A DNA stretch of 64,000 bases from Clostridiales bacterium Firm_16 (GTDB taxonomy: Bacteria; Bacillota; Clostridia; Saccharofermentanales; Saccharofermentanaceae): the NCBI GenBank assembly GCA_001604185.1, contig LVAV01000032.1, positions 62,001-126,000 of the forward strand, read 5' to 3'. Of this stretch, positions 17,211 to 26,040 are shown piece by piece. Each line of letters begins with the position of its first letter. Within the stretch, counting starts at the first letter, position 1. A program made the translations under genes and the position numbers. Under the pieces are notes generated by a model. The model ran no database searches and was not told the DNA's origin. It saw only the letters and a program-made list of their open reading frames with translations.

Positions 17211-20200
17211 TTATAACTTTGGAGCAATGTAAATCGTCTGTTCGTAACGAACATTTTTCTGAAGTCCCTTCTTATTCGCCGCACCCGGACTTCTCTCGAT
17301 TCCCTTCATATAGAAATCGATATACAGGTGTTTCTCGTTCTCTACAGGAATCAATTCCTGATGTGCATAATCATCCAGATCCTCAGGAACATACGGCAGG
17401 CAAGTAAAGGAGAACGGATCCTGCTTCTCTTTGTAGAAACTTACGCCCTGGGTATTCTCGTGCTTCAAGATCAGTATCTTCGTATCCGCATGACTGCCGT
17501 TCTCTGACGGGCGTGCGTATTCGTGATACAGCGGAGAATCAAGTGATGTATACCAGCCGATGGGCTGTGATTCTTTTCTATCGACATAGGACTCGCCTTT
17601 ACCTCTTCCGTACCAGCCCAGTTGCTCCGCCGGATCGATCGGCACACGGAAACCGTAACGTACCAGATCGAATTTCGGAACGAAGTTCAATGTGGCAGCC
17701 AGAGTGCCGTCCGGAGAAACACGATAGTTCACCATGATCGGTCCCTTCATACCATTAGACTTGTATTTACAGATGAGATTAAAGTCTTCCCCGTCCATCT
17801 CATAGAAACTTCCTTCGAACTTGATCTCACTCTGAATGGTTCTCCAGTCTGTCTCATGGGAGAATACAGTCTGGGAAAGTACATAGGACTTATCTGAACG
17901 ATCGATATTGGTCGCGGCACGATAGAAGCTTGGAATAAACAAGCCATCGAAATATTCCACATCTCCGATCTTAATGGAGCAGAGACCACCGTGTCTTCGG
18001 CTGAAACCATAGACCGCCGTTCCCGCTTTGGCATAGATCAGCGCAGGAGCTGTCATGATCTCCACTTTGCCCTTCTTCTCTGGTGTGATCAGAGCATGTT
18101 TTTCAGTAGAACCGTCAATGATCTTGACCTGTTCCGGATCACTTAAGATATTATCGTTGAACTCTTCATCCTGCTTGGTAGGATCGCAGACTTCATCAAG
18201 AAGCACCTGCTGATAGAAAGCAAGTTCATGACCGGCCTGCGCATAGACCACTTCCTGCTCCAGTGTCAGACGGATATCCAGGATCAGTTCTTTACAGGCT
18301 GCAAGTTTATAAACGTCATAGGCCTTCGGATACAGGCGCCACCAGGACGGGGAAAGGAATTCTTTCACGTCGAAGGGGAACTGCATCTCTCTGCTTCCCA
18401 GCGCTGAGATCGGCGGGACAACACCGGAACCACCTGTCAGTCGGAATCCGCCAAGGAGCAATTGCCAGTGAAGCACCATCGACGGAGTGGAACCGAACTG
18501 CTGTACATTATGTACAGTCAGGCTGGCCGGGTTATCCGCCGAGGAGAATATCTTGATATTCTCGCACTGTTTCTTCACTTCATAGAAGATCGGGTGCGGA
18601 ACACGATTGGCATCTACGATACCCTGAGCGATAGAAACACCGATCTGCTCGGCATACTCTACCAGATCGCCCTGATGGATATACTTCAGATCCATGGTAT
18701 CTTCTTCTCTTCTCGGTCTGGCAATAATAGACTCGAAGAGCACTTTATCTTTCTTCAGTCTGGATCTGAGGTAAGCACGGTTCAGACAAAGGTCACACCA
18801 CTCACCGAACAACATACCGGACTGGTTCGGGAAAGGCGGCATATCCGTTACTCTTCCTGTACTATCGATCTCACAGATGATCGGACGCTTCGGATCGATC
18901 TTCAGGACCTGTTCCTTCACTTCCGCATAGGAACTCTCTACAAACTTTCTTCCTGTCATGGACCACATGATGATACACGGATGATGCATCAAGGAATATA
19001 CCGCCTGCGGCAGTACCGAGGCCGCTGACTGGAGAATGACATACATTCCGTACTTGTCACACAGATCGAAGAATCTCGGATCGGCTGCGTGATGCATGAC
19101 ATAGACCGTATTGATATTGGCCCGCTTCATCATGAGGATATCCTGACGATACCGCTCAAGCGGAACTGAGATACCTGCATTCGGATCGAACTCATAGTAT
19201 TTGACACCATGGATCGGAATCGCAATATCGTTGATATGCATAACATTCTCGAAATAACTGACTGTCCGGAATCCGAAGCGCTGTTTCTTTACACAGATGA
19301 CCTCGTCATTGGCATCACGGATCTCTACGATCAGATCGTAAAGATTCGGAGTCTGGTCTGTCCAAGGCAGAACCAGTTTCGCGTAGAATTCGGTGCCCAC
19401 TATTTTCTTCCCGGATTTAGGAATCCGCTCTGTCAGTTCTTTTCGCTGGGAAATACGATGCTCCGGAAGATTATATACGTCGTACTCGGTCTTTGCTTCC
19501 ATCAGGCGGCAATAGACCGTAACATCGTAATCGTATTCCAGATGATTCGTCAGTTCAACGGCAATATTCATGCCGGCATCATGACGGATCTCCGCATTGG
19601 ACAGGATCTCCTTATCCCGGTCGATAGAAAGCTGCGTATTTTCTGTGTGATAAAGACTGGCCACCATCGCCGTCTTCGGCACTACGTCTCTGGCAAGTGT
19701 ATCATTCAGCCAGGAAGGAATAATGCGAAGCGAAGAAATCTCGATAGGCGATTCCGCAAGAAGATAGGCTTTACGGAAAAGACCGGAAAAACCGAAGGCA
19801 CCAGTTGCCCGCATCGTCTTTCCCTGCTTATTCTTATCGAAACGATAGACCTGGATCGCGATAAGGTTCGGACCTTTCTGGACCTTACCTCGCAAGAGGC
19901 ACTTGGTGGTGTTGAAGGAACTTCTAGAATCACAGATCAGTTCGCCGTTGACGAAAATCTTATATCCGCCAACGATGCCATCGGTTACGAAATACACATA
20001 ACGCTGTACATATTGAACCGGGAGATTGACCCATACACGGTACAGGCCGACTTCATTGGCATTTTCCATCGCCGCGCTGTCAGCAAGTCTCTGCTGCAGA
20101 CGACTGGTTTTCTTGGCAAGGAGGGGATTCTTCTCATAGACAAGTTCACTCGGATAACCGTATCCTTCCTGCTGCCAGACACTGGGGATCTCAATGGTAT

Positions 20201-20402
20201 CCCACTTGTCATCGTCATAATCAGGGGAATAAAAACCTTCCGGGACTTCGTCTTTCGACTGAGCATGGAAAAACTTCCACTTCGAAAGCTCCAGCCTCCA
20301 AAGTGAATTCACTTGGCCGAACTCCGGCTGCAATTTCTCAGCATAGAGTTCATCGATCGAATCATAAGGATAGAAATATCCCTGAGACGGTAGTTGTGCC
20401 AT
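17211..20402 (-). CDS. GH2 beta-galactosidase-like protein with degenerate active site
   Basis: A 1,063-residue protein with the LacZ-type domain order: a jelly-roll sugar-binding domain (about 40-220), an immunoglobulin-like domain (about 225-385), a shortened TIM barrel (about 390-640), then a beta-sandwich and a Bgal_small_N-type domain (WYGRGKGESYVDRK and ARPSENGSHAD near 955-1005). The motif that should read GNE in the acid/base loop reads WSMTGRK (about 479-485), and the metal/substrate block expected as NRHEH reads KYYEF. It may therefore not hydrolyse glycosides, or may use another residue; LFGEWCD near 530 keeps a glutamate in the nucleophile region. No signal peptide is seen. I chose ATG 20402, with GGAG 6 nt away; a GTG at 20414 is the alternative. 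Confidence 0.85.
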   Translation of the reverse strand: MAQLPSQGYFYPYDSIDELYAEKLQPEFGQVNSLWRLELSKWKFFHAQSKDEVPEGFYSPDYDDDKWDTIEIPSVWQQEGYGYPSELVYEKNPLLAKKTSRLQQRLADSAAMENANEVGLYRVWVNLPVQYVQRYVYFVTDGIVGGYKIFVNGELICDSRSSFNTTKCLLRGKVQKGPNLIAIQVYRFDKNKQGKTMRATGAFGFSGLFRKAYLLAESPIEISSLRIIPSWLNDTLARDVVPKTAMVASLYHTENTQLSIDRDKEILSNAEIRHDAGMNIAVELTNHLEYDYDVTVYCRLMEAKTEYDVYNLPEHRISQRKELTERIPKSGKKIVGTEFYAKLVLPWTDQTPNLYDLIVEIRDANDEVICVKKQRFGFRTVSYFENVMHINDIAIPIHGVKYYEFDPNAGISVPLERYRQDILMMKRANINTVYVMHHAADPRFFDLCDKYGMYVILQSAASVLPQAVYSLMHHPCIIMWSMTGRKFVESSYAEVKEQVLKIDPKRPIICEIDSTGRVTDMPPFPNQSGMLFGEWCDLCLNRAYLRSRLKKDKVLFESIIARPRREEDTMDLKYIHQGDLVEYAEQIGVSIAQGIVDANRVPHPIFYEVKKQCENIKIFSSADNPASLTVHNVQQFGSTPSMVLHWQLLLGGFRLTGGSGVVPPISALGSREMQFPFDVKEFLSPSWWRLYPKAYDVYKLAACKELILDIRLTLEQEVVYAQAGHELAFYQQVLLDEVCDPTKQDEEFNDNILSDPEQVKIIDGSTEKHALITPEKKGKVEIMTAPALIYAKAGTAVYGFSRRHGGLCSIKIGDVEYFDGLFIPSFYRAATNIDRSDKSYVLSQTVFSHETDWRTIQSEIKFEGSFYEMDGEDFNLICKYKSNGMKGPIMVNYRVSPDGTLAATLNFVPKFDLVRYGFRVPIDPAEQLGWYGRGKGESYVDRKESQPIGWYTSLDSPLYHEYARPSENGSHADTKILILKHENTQGVSFYKEKQDPFSFTCLPYVPEDLDDYAHQELIPVENEKHLYIDFYMKGIERSPGAANKKGLQKNVRYEQTIYIAPKL

Positions 20403-20534
20403 GCTATACTCCACTACTCCTGATTATCCATTCTTTAAGAGTATTGTAGCATGGTCGCAGATTCTTCATGTATCAGATAGATTTCAATTTGAAGAAGACA
20501 TAGCAACAAATGTGACGCGCCCGAAATCACGACG

Positions 20535-22982
20535 TCAAAGCAAGGCCAGTTCCTTCTTCTTCTTTTTTGCCTTGATCAGACGGATACATCCTTTATAGAA
20601 ATGACCGTTCATGATGGTGATCAGACCTTCCATCTGTGCAATAGACATCTTGCCGAGACTGAAGGTCGCCACAGTACGAAGCGGCATCTCCCGGGTCATG
20701 ACCTCATTCATCTTTCTCTGGTCTTCGCGGACTTCTTCTTTATTGACTTTGTTGATGCTATGCATCATCGACTTATAGAAAAGCTTGGCGATAAGGCCGG
20801 AATCCTTCACGTCTTCCAAAGTGGAATTAAGATTGAAGGTGCCCTTCTTCGGCTTCGGTTCTTCGTTAATGGCGCGGCCGTACACCGACTCAAACTGTTT
20901 CTTCTCGAAGACTTTCGTCTGTCCGTCAAGCTTATAGTATTGCGGTGCGACTTCACGGTAATCCGGCGCCTCCACCTCGGGCATCTTACTTGTGACCTTG
21001 ACGGTTCTCCTGCATCGGATGTCTCGTGACGATGCACCGATCAGGATCTCATACTCTCCACTTTCTACGTGCCAGTCATGGATCCCGACATTATAATAGG
21101 CAAAAGCTCTTCGATCCAGTTTAAACTCAACTGTTCTGGTGGCACCCCGTTGGATAAATACTTTCTTGAATCCACGAAGTTCCTTCACCGGCTTATAAAT
21201 CTTGGACTCCGGCGGCGCTACATAGAGCTGCACTACTTCCTTACCGTCCATTTCACCGATATTCGTGACATCCACCGTAACGATGAACTCATCTCCCTCC
21301 TGATACTCAGGCTGGTTAAACTGCACTTCTCCATATGAGTAACTGGTATAGGAAAGTCCATGACCAAACGGGAAAAGCACCGGCATCTTCGCAGTATCGT
21401 AATAACGATAACCGATGTAAACGCTTTCACTATAAAGTGTCTGACGGATCTCACCGAAGTTCAGATAAGCCGGTGTATCAGAAAGACGCAGCGGGAATGT
21501 TTCTGCAAGTTTTCCGGAAGGATTGACCTTGCCATAGAGAATATCGGCCACCGCACCGGCCCCTTCCTGTCCCGGAAGATAAGCCATCAGGATCGCTTTT
21601 ACCTGAGATGCCCAGGGCATCTCTACCGGAGATCCGGCATAAAGGACCACGCAGACATTGCTGTTCTTACGGACCACTTCATCTATGAGGCGCTGCTGGC
21701 ATTTCGGAAGTTCCATATGGGTTCTGTCGAAAGCTTCCGATTCGAAACTGTCCGGAAGTCCGGCAAAGATCACTACAAAATCCTTATCCCTCACTGCGTC
21801 TACGGCAGACTTAAGAAGTTTCTCATCCACTTCATCCTTATCCAGACGATAACCCGGTTCGTAGATGAAGTTCTCGCTGGCGGTGGAGAATCCCTCGAAG
21901 GCATGCGATACATGTGTCGGATGAATATGCGAACTGCCGCCGCCCTGAAAACGGGTCTCCTTGCACATTGCGCCGATCACCGCGATACTCTTGCCCGGCG
22001 TCATCGGAAGAAGTCCGTCATTCTTCAGAAGCACAGCCGATTCTTCGAACGCCTGTCGCGCCAGCACCAGATGGTTCTGATACGGAGACGAAGTCGGCTT
22101 AGGCATATTGATGCCTTTCTCGATCATGGTAAGGAGTCTCTCACATGCACGGTCCAGAAGTTCCATCGGCATTTTCCCCGACTCCACAGCGTCACTGATC
22201 ATTTTATCTCTTTCGCCGACAGAGGACGGCATCTCCAGATCCAGTCCCGCTGCCAGGGAATCCAGGCGGTCATCTACGGCACCCCAGTCACTCATGACCA
22301 CGCCACGGAAACCCCATTGATCACGAAGGATCTCAGTCAGAAGATTCCGGTTCTCACAACAATAAGTTCCGTTCAAGCGGTTGTAAGCACACATGACTGT
22401 CCACGGCTGTGCTTCCTTGATTACCGTCTCAAAAGCGCGAAGATAGATTTCCCGAAGGGCTCGCTCATCAATGATCGAATCATTCACAAGTCGGGATCTT
22501 TCCTGACTGTTGGCGGCAAAATGCTTCACTGAGGTTCCTACTCCCATGCTCTGCACACCGCGTACCATTGCCGCACCCAGTTTACCCGCTACCAGAGGAT
22601 CCTCGGACACATACTCGAAATTTCGTCCGCAAAGCGGAGAACGCTTCATATTGATGGCCGGACCCAGGACAATGGATACGTGCTGGTCTATGGCCTCTTC
22701 GGCGATAGCTTTACCGATGGCTTCCATCAGTTTCTCGTCAAAGGAATTGGCGGTGGTCGCTGCCGGCGGGAAACATGTGGCCGGAGTACTGTCACCTGCA
22801 CCACGTCTGCCCTCTTCCGTATCCTGCTTACGAAGACCGTGAGGACCATCTGTCATCATGATCGAAGGAACATTATTGATCGGAAGACGTTGTGTTCTCC
22901 AGAAATCCCATCCGGAGCATAGTGTTGCTTTCTGTTTCACGCTCAAAGAACGCATCAGTTTACTCACAAATTCTGAAGCCAT
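20535..22982 (-). CDS. Glycoside hydrolase family 3 beta-glucosidase/xylosidase
   Basis: An 815-residue GH3 enzyme. The TIM barrel (about 1-270) has the conserved KHFAANSQE loop and the nucleophile Asp in VVMSDWGAV near residue 237. The alpha/beta sandwich follows (about 310-520, with AYLPGQEGAGAVADILYG), then a fibronectin-III-like domain (about 560-650) and a roughly 140-residue C-terminal extension of unknown role ending in a Lys-rich tail. There is no signal peptide, so it acts on imported oligosaccharides. The specificity (gluco-, xylo- or arabino-) cannot be read. GAGGA precedes the ATG by 6 nt. It is upstream of the GH2 gene with a 132-nt gap. Confidence 0.92.
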   Translation of the reverse strand: MASEFVSKLMRSLSVKQKATLCSGWDFWRTQRLPINNVPSIMMTDGPHGLRKQDTEEGRRGAGDSTPATCFPPAATTANSFDEKLMEAIGKAIAEEAIDQHVSIVLGPAINMKRSPLCGRNFEYVSEDPLVAGKLGAAMVRGVQSMGVGTSVKHFAANSQERSRLVNDSIIDERALREIYLRAFETVIKEAQPWTVMCAYNRLNGTYCCENRNLLTEILRDQWGFRGVVMSDWGAVDDRLDSLAAGLDLEMPSSVGERDKMISDAVESGKMPMELLDRACERLLTMIEKGINMPKPTSSPYQNHLVLARQAFEESAVLLKNDGLLPMTPGKSIAVIGAMCKETRFQGGGSSHIHPTHVSHAFEGFSTASENFIYEPGYRLDKDEVDEKLLKSAVDAVRDKDFVVIFAGLPDSFESEAFDRTHMELPKCQQRLIDEVVRKNSNVCVVLYAGSPVEMPWASQVKAILMAYLPGQEGAGAVADILYGKVNPSGKLAETFPLRLSDTPAYLNFGEIRQTLYSESVYIGYRYYDTAKMPVLFPFGHGLSYTSYSYGEVQFNQPEYQEGDEFIVTVDVTNIGEMDGKEVVQLYVAPPESKIYKPVKELRGFKKVFIQRGATRTVEFKLDRRAFAYYNVGIHDWHVESGEYEILIGASSRDIRCRRTVKVTSKMPEVEAPDYREVAPQYYKLDGQTKVFEKKQFESVYGRAINEEPKPKKGTFNLNSTLEDVKDSGLIAKLFYKSMMHSINKVNKEEVREDQRKMNEVMTREMPLRTVATFSLGKMSIAQMEGLITIMNGHFYKGCIRLIKAKKKKKELALL

Positions 22983-23052
22983 ATTGATTCCTCACATTCC
23001 CTGATTCCCGCATTTCTGCCCCTGTTTTCAGAACGGACAGACTACTGTTTCT

Positions 23053-23081
23053 ATTATATACCAATGCTCTAATTCTATGAA
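23053..23081 (-). promoter_or_regulatory. Promoter of the GH3 gene
   Basis: On the minus strand TTCATA, a 17-nt spacer and a perfect TATAAT lie about 70 nt before the GH3 ATG. It is divergent from the ssrA promoter, whose -35 starts 7 bp away. Confidence 0.6.
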
Positions 23082-23087
23082 TACTGC

Positions 23088-23116
23088 TTGCATTCCGATT
23101 TACCATCCTGTATACT
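23088..23116 (+). promoter_or_regulatory. Promoter of ssrA
   Basis: TTGCAT, a 17-nt spacer and TATACT lie about 35 nt before the mature tmRNA 5' end. This implies a short 5' leader of roughly 25-30 nt that RNase P would remove. Confidence 0.65.
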
Positions 23117-23150
23117 TACCAATCAAAGATAAGTATTGAGAGCTGAACCT

Positions 23151-23529
23151 GGGGGCGCACTGGTTTCGACGGGGTCGTGGAGACTTGGAAAGCGGGTAGA
23201 GGATTCTCGTTGGCCTCTTAAATAAACGAGAACCGCAAGTAATTGCAAAAGAAAATCAGCTCGTAGCTGCTTAATTTAGCTACCATCTCCCCGGTCTATC
23301 TGTCGCCCGGATTGGAGATGTCAGATGACAGACCTTACTTGCCGGCAGGTTAAACAAGAGCACGTCTTCGACAAAGCTTTGCGTCGGAGATGCACCTATG
23401 AAGCTACCGGAGACGGCTTCCTGTCCATGGGAACGTCGTTGAGGGGAATACTCCAAACATGGACTGCACCCGGAGACGTCCTTGTTGACGTGGTTTCGGA
23501 CAGGAGTTCGATTCTCCTCGCCTCCACCA
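23151..23529 (+). ncRNA. ssrA: Transfer-messenger RNA (tmRNA)
   Basis: tmRNA rescues stalled ribosomes and tags the nascent chain for proteolysis. The 5' end GGGGGCG pairs with CGCCTCC just before the encoded 3' ACCA, forming the tRNA-like acceptor stem. CTGGTTTCGACGGGG at the 5' end and GGAGTTCGATTCTCC (T arm) are diagnostic. The tag frame runs from GCA at 23245 to TAA at 23272-23274 and encodes AKENQLVAA, so with the tRNA-borne alanine the tag is ten residues and ends in VAA, not the more common LAA. The molecule is of the one-piece type, about 379 nt. Confidence 0.97.
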
Positions 23530-23543
23530 AAAATCGAAAAGAG

Positions 23544-23597
23544 ATCCTTACTTTCTTCTAGGCCGCAGGGCCGGACAGAAAGCAAGGATTTTTCTTA
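23544..23597 (+). terminator. Rho-independent terminator of ssrA
   Basis: A long imperfect stem, in which ATCCTT-CTTTCT pairs with AGAAAG-AAGGAT and GGCC pairs in the centre, is followed by TTTTTCTT. It starts 15 nt after the tmRNA CCA end. Confidence 0.8.
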
Positions 23598-23625
23598 TTG
23601 CCGAAAAATCACATAACAAAGATGC

Positions 23626-23659
23626 AAAAAAGCCCACCGGCTTAGCCGGCGGGCTTTTT
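23626..23659. terminator. Bidirectional terminator between ssrA and the SseB-type gene
   Basis: GCCCACCGGC and GCCGGCGGGC pair around a TTA loop, flanked by AAAAA on the left and TTTTT on the right. The symmetric A/T tracts allow it to work on both strands; its main use is to end the minus-strand amidase-sbcDC-SseB group. Confidence 0.85.
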
Positions 23660-23682
23660 CGAACACTTAACTTTCGTATGGA

Positions 23683-24849
23683 TCACTTCACGACTGAGAT
23701 CGGCTCCTTACGCTCATAGATCAGGATCAGTTTGGATACTGTCTCTTCACCGACATTCTGAACGGACTGCATATTGAATCCGCGTCCGTCGAGATGCGGG
23801 GTTGCTGCCTTACCCACATTTCCATACACATCCGGAGCATCCTCCAGAAGATCCAGGATTACCAGGTGAGCCTCCGTCTTCTGTGTCTGGTTCAGCATTA
23901 CACCATACCAGGCTCTCTGGATACGCTTATCTGTTTCCATATATGCACACATGGCATCGAAAAGTTCTTTCGGTCTGTTCTCCTCATTCGGAATGGCAAC
24001 CATGATCTTGTCGTCCTTATTGATCTTCTGCTCCTTAATATGATTATGGATATTGGCCTTCTGACGAGCCAGCATCGCGATCATCGGAGCCGGGATCACC
24101 ATCGTGTTCTTACTCGGATTGATCGCAAGACCATCGCATCCGGTCTTCTCCATGATATCCTTGATCTGATCGAAACTCAGCGGGCGCACCATCTTTTCCT
24201 TGGTCTGAACCGCATCCGCCTTCTCCATCTCATAAGTATCTGTAAACACCGGCAGGAAAGTATCCTTGTCATGACGCAGGAAAGCAAGGGCAACTGAATC
24301 CGGACCATTCTCAGGAGTCGGCATACAAGGAGCAAGCAGGATCGCATCTTCAGCAATATACTGCATGATACGGGAATTGAACTCACTGTCGTTCTCATGG
24401 CCGGCACGTTCACGAAGCAATGCTGTCAGATAAGGCGCAACCACATCGCCCGGCTTATCATTATCAGCCGTCATACAGTTCACAGAGGAAAGAACATCCA
24501 GTTTCTTAACATCGCCCTGACGGAAGCCCATCAGATCGATATTCACATTGGTACCTTCTTCTGCTACTTTGATCTTCTCCATCATCTCGTTCTTGATGTT
24601 CAGAACTCTGGTTTTCTTCGAGCCACCGCCTCTTTCGAGAAGGAAAAGCTCGTCGCCTACTCGGATCGACTTACCACGCAGGTTACCGATGACCGATATT
24701 TCAGATGCTGTCAGAGAAAGCACCTCGTCTACCACGATGGTAGCAAAAGGAAAGATACCCTCAGAAGCAGATGCTTCCAGGCTTTCTTCCGGATTCTGGT
24801 TCTCGTTTTTATTGTCTTCGTTTTTACCCTTTTTTCCAAATAAACCCAT
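23683..24849 (-). CDS. SseB-type protein with N-terminal translation-factor-like beta-barrel
   Basis: A 388-residue cytoplasmic protein. After a low-complexity Lys/Asn/Glu start (1-28), residues 32-118 resemble domain 2 of translational GTPases (VDEVLSL, GLRG-like turn NLRGKSIRVGDEL, and GFRQGDVKKLDVL at the end). Residues 145-270 match the SseB N-terminal domain (LPVFTDTYEMEKA and CDGLAINPSKNTMVIP) and 280-388 the SseB C-terminal domain (VAIPNEENRPKEL and ATPHLDGRGF). SseB was named for enhanced serine sensitivity in E. coli, but its biochemical role is unclear. It follows a lipoprotein gene by 31 nt. Confidence 0.78.
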   Translation of the reverse strand: MGLFGKKGKNEDNKNENQNPEESLEASASEGIFPFATIVVDEVLSLTASEISVIGNLRGKSIRVGDELFLLERGGGSKKTRVLNIKNEMMEKIKVAEEGTNVNIDLMGFRQGDVKKLDVLSSVNCMTADNDKPGDVVAPYLTALLRERAGHENDSEFNSRIMQYIAEDAILLAPCMPTPENGPDSVALAFLRHDKDTFLPVFTDTYEMEKADAVQTKEKMVRPLSFDQIKDIMEKTGCDGLAINPSKNTMVIPAPMIAMLARQKANIHNHIKEQKINKDDKIMVAIPNEENRPKELFDAMCAYMETDKRIQRAWYGVMLNQTQKTEAHLVILDLLEDAPDVYGNVGKAATPHLDGRGFNMQSVQNVGEETVSKLILIYERKEPISVVK

Positions 24850-24880
24850 TTTTCTGTTTCCTTTTCTGTTTTTCTATTTA

Positions 24881-25990
24881 TCAACCGTAAGTCACTTCGG
24901 ACTTGATACTTTTCTGCCACAAGACCTTGATTCCATCCGTCAACGAATTCGCGATAACAGGGAACATCACGGTCTTCACTTTCGCAGGATTGACGCCCGC
25001 TTCCGTAAGAGCCTTATTTCCGAGATAGAATGTCTCTTCAATAGAAGAATACGGCGCAATATAGATCGACTGGTGTCCTGCTGTTACTTCCAGGTCATCC
25101 AGAAGCATCTTCTGTTCGAGAAGTTTGAACTGGATGTAATCCGCTGTCTTATTTACGAAAGTATACTTGATGGTCATAGACGAATTCGTAGATGAATGCG
25201 AATATGAGAATCCGTCAATGGAGAACATGGCACCGTCGGAATCGAATATAATCTTCGAGTCTTCACCCAGCTGCTTCTCCTCATAATGGAAAGCCGACTC
25301 ACCTTCCGGGAAAAGATTGATCAGCACGTAATTGCTTCCGTCATCCGAGATCGGGATCGTCGCGTTTTTTTCCTTGTCGGGATCGGTCGCAAGGATCAGG
25401 AAAGAAATACGTGTAAGATCTTGTCCGTGATAATCCTTAACACAGGTTGCGAAATCCGTCGTATCCTCAACCTTAGTATGTGGCTCGATCGGTGCTTCGA
25501 GGACCAGTGTACTGGTGGTTCCGAAACTATCGACAGTCGGATTTCTGAACTGGATATTATATGCCTTATCCGACTTATTCTCGAGTTCTCCGTGAACAAG
25601 GTACTTTGTATCTGTTCTCTCCACATTAAAGATCGTATAACGGAAATACTTCGTCTCGATCACGTTGACGTTCTCCAGGGTTCCGCTATAGTACCCCTTA
25701 CCGTCATTCTCCATACCCAACGGAGCCTGCTTTACAGGAATCGGCGTCGGAGTCGGGATCGGTACGTCCTCGGCAAAAAGGCTGCCGTCGCTGATAAACT
25801 GATCCAGTGAGGAGATACTTATCGTCGGAACTACAGGAGGCGTCGTTTCCTCTTCCTCGGTCTCTTCTGTCTCCTCTTCTGTGTCCTGCGTTGTCTTCCT
25901 CGTGGATTTACCGGAAGAAGAACAAGCAGAAAGCAGGAAAGATACCGAAAGTATCAAAGCCAGGATCATGGTCAGCTTGGATTGTTTCAT
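24881..25990 (-). CDS. Putative lipoprotein, Glu/Thr-rich linker
   Basis: A 369-residue secreted lipoprotein of unknown function. The signal peptide has the lipobox LSAC with the modified cysteine near residue 22, followed by a Ser/Lys then Glu/Thr-rich linker (to about 60) and two beta-rich domains (about 95-215 and 220-365) that look like immunoglobulin-type folds. I start at ATG 25990, since GGAGG lies 7 nt upstream; the open frame reaches 26032. I do not recognise a named domain with confidence. It lies between sbcC (50 nt) and the SseB-type gene (31 nt). Confidence 0.75.
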   Translation of the reverse strand: MKQSKLTMILALILSVSFLLSACSSSGKSTRKTTQDTEEETEETEEEETTPPVVPTISISSLDQFISDGSLFAEDVPIPTPTPIPVKQAPLGMENDGKGYYSGTLENVNVIETKYFRYTIFNVERTDTKYLVHGELENKSDKAYNIQFRNPTVDSFGTTSTLVLEAPIEPHTKVEDTTDFATCVKDYHGQDLTRISFLILATDPDKEKNATIPISDDGSNYVLINLFPEGESAFHYEEKQLGEDSKIIFDSDGAMFSIDGFSYSHSSTNSSMTIKYTFVNKTADYIQFKLLEQKMLLDDLEVTAGHQSIYIAPYSSIEETFYLGNKALTEAGVNPAKVKTVMFPVIANSLTDGIKVLWQKSIKSEVTYG

Positions 25991-26040
25991 CTTCTCTCCT
26001 CCTCTTTTCGCACATCCTAAAGATTTTAACACAAATCAGT

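Noticed and set aside
23325-23561. Small plus-strand open frame in the tmRNA
   Set aside because: It lies inside the tmRNA pseudoknots and T arm and has no homology or RBS.
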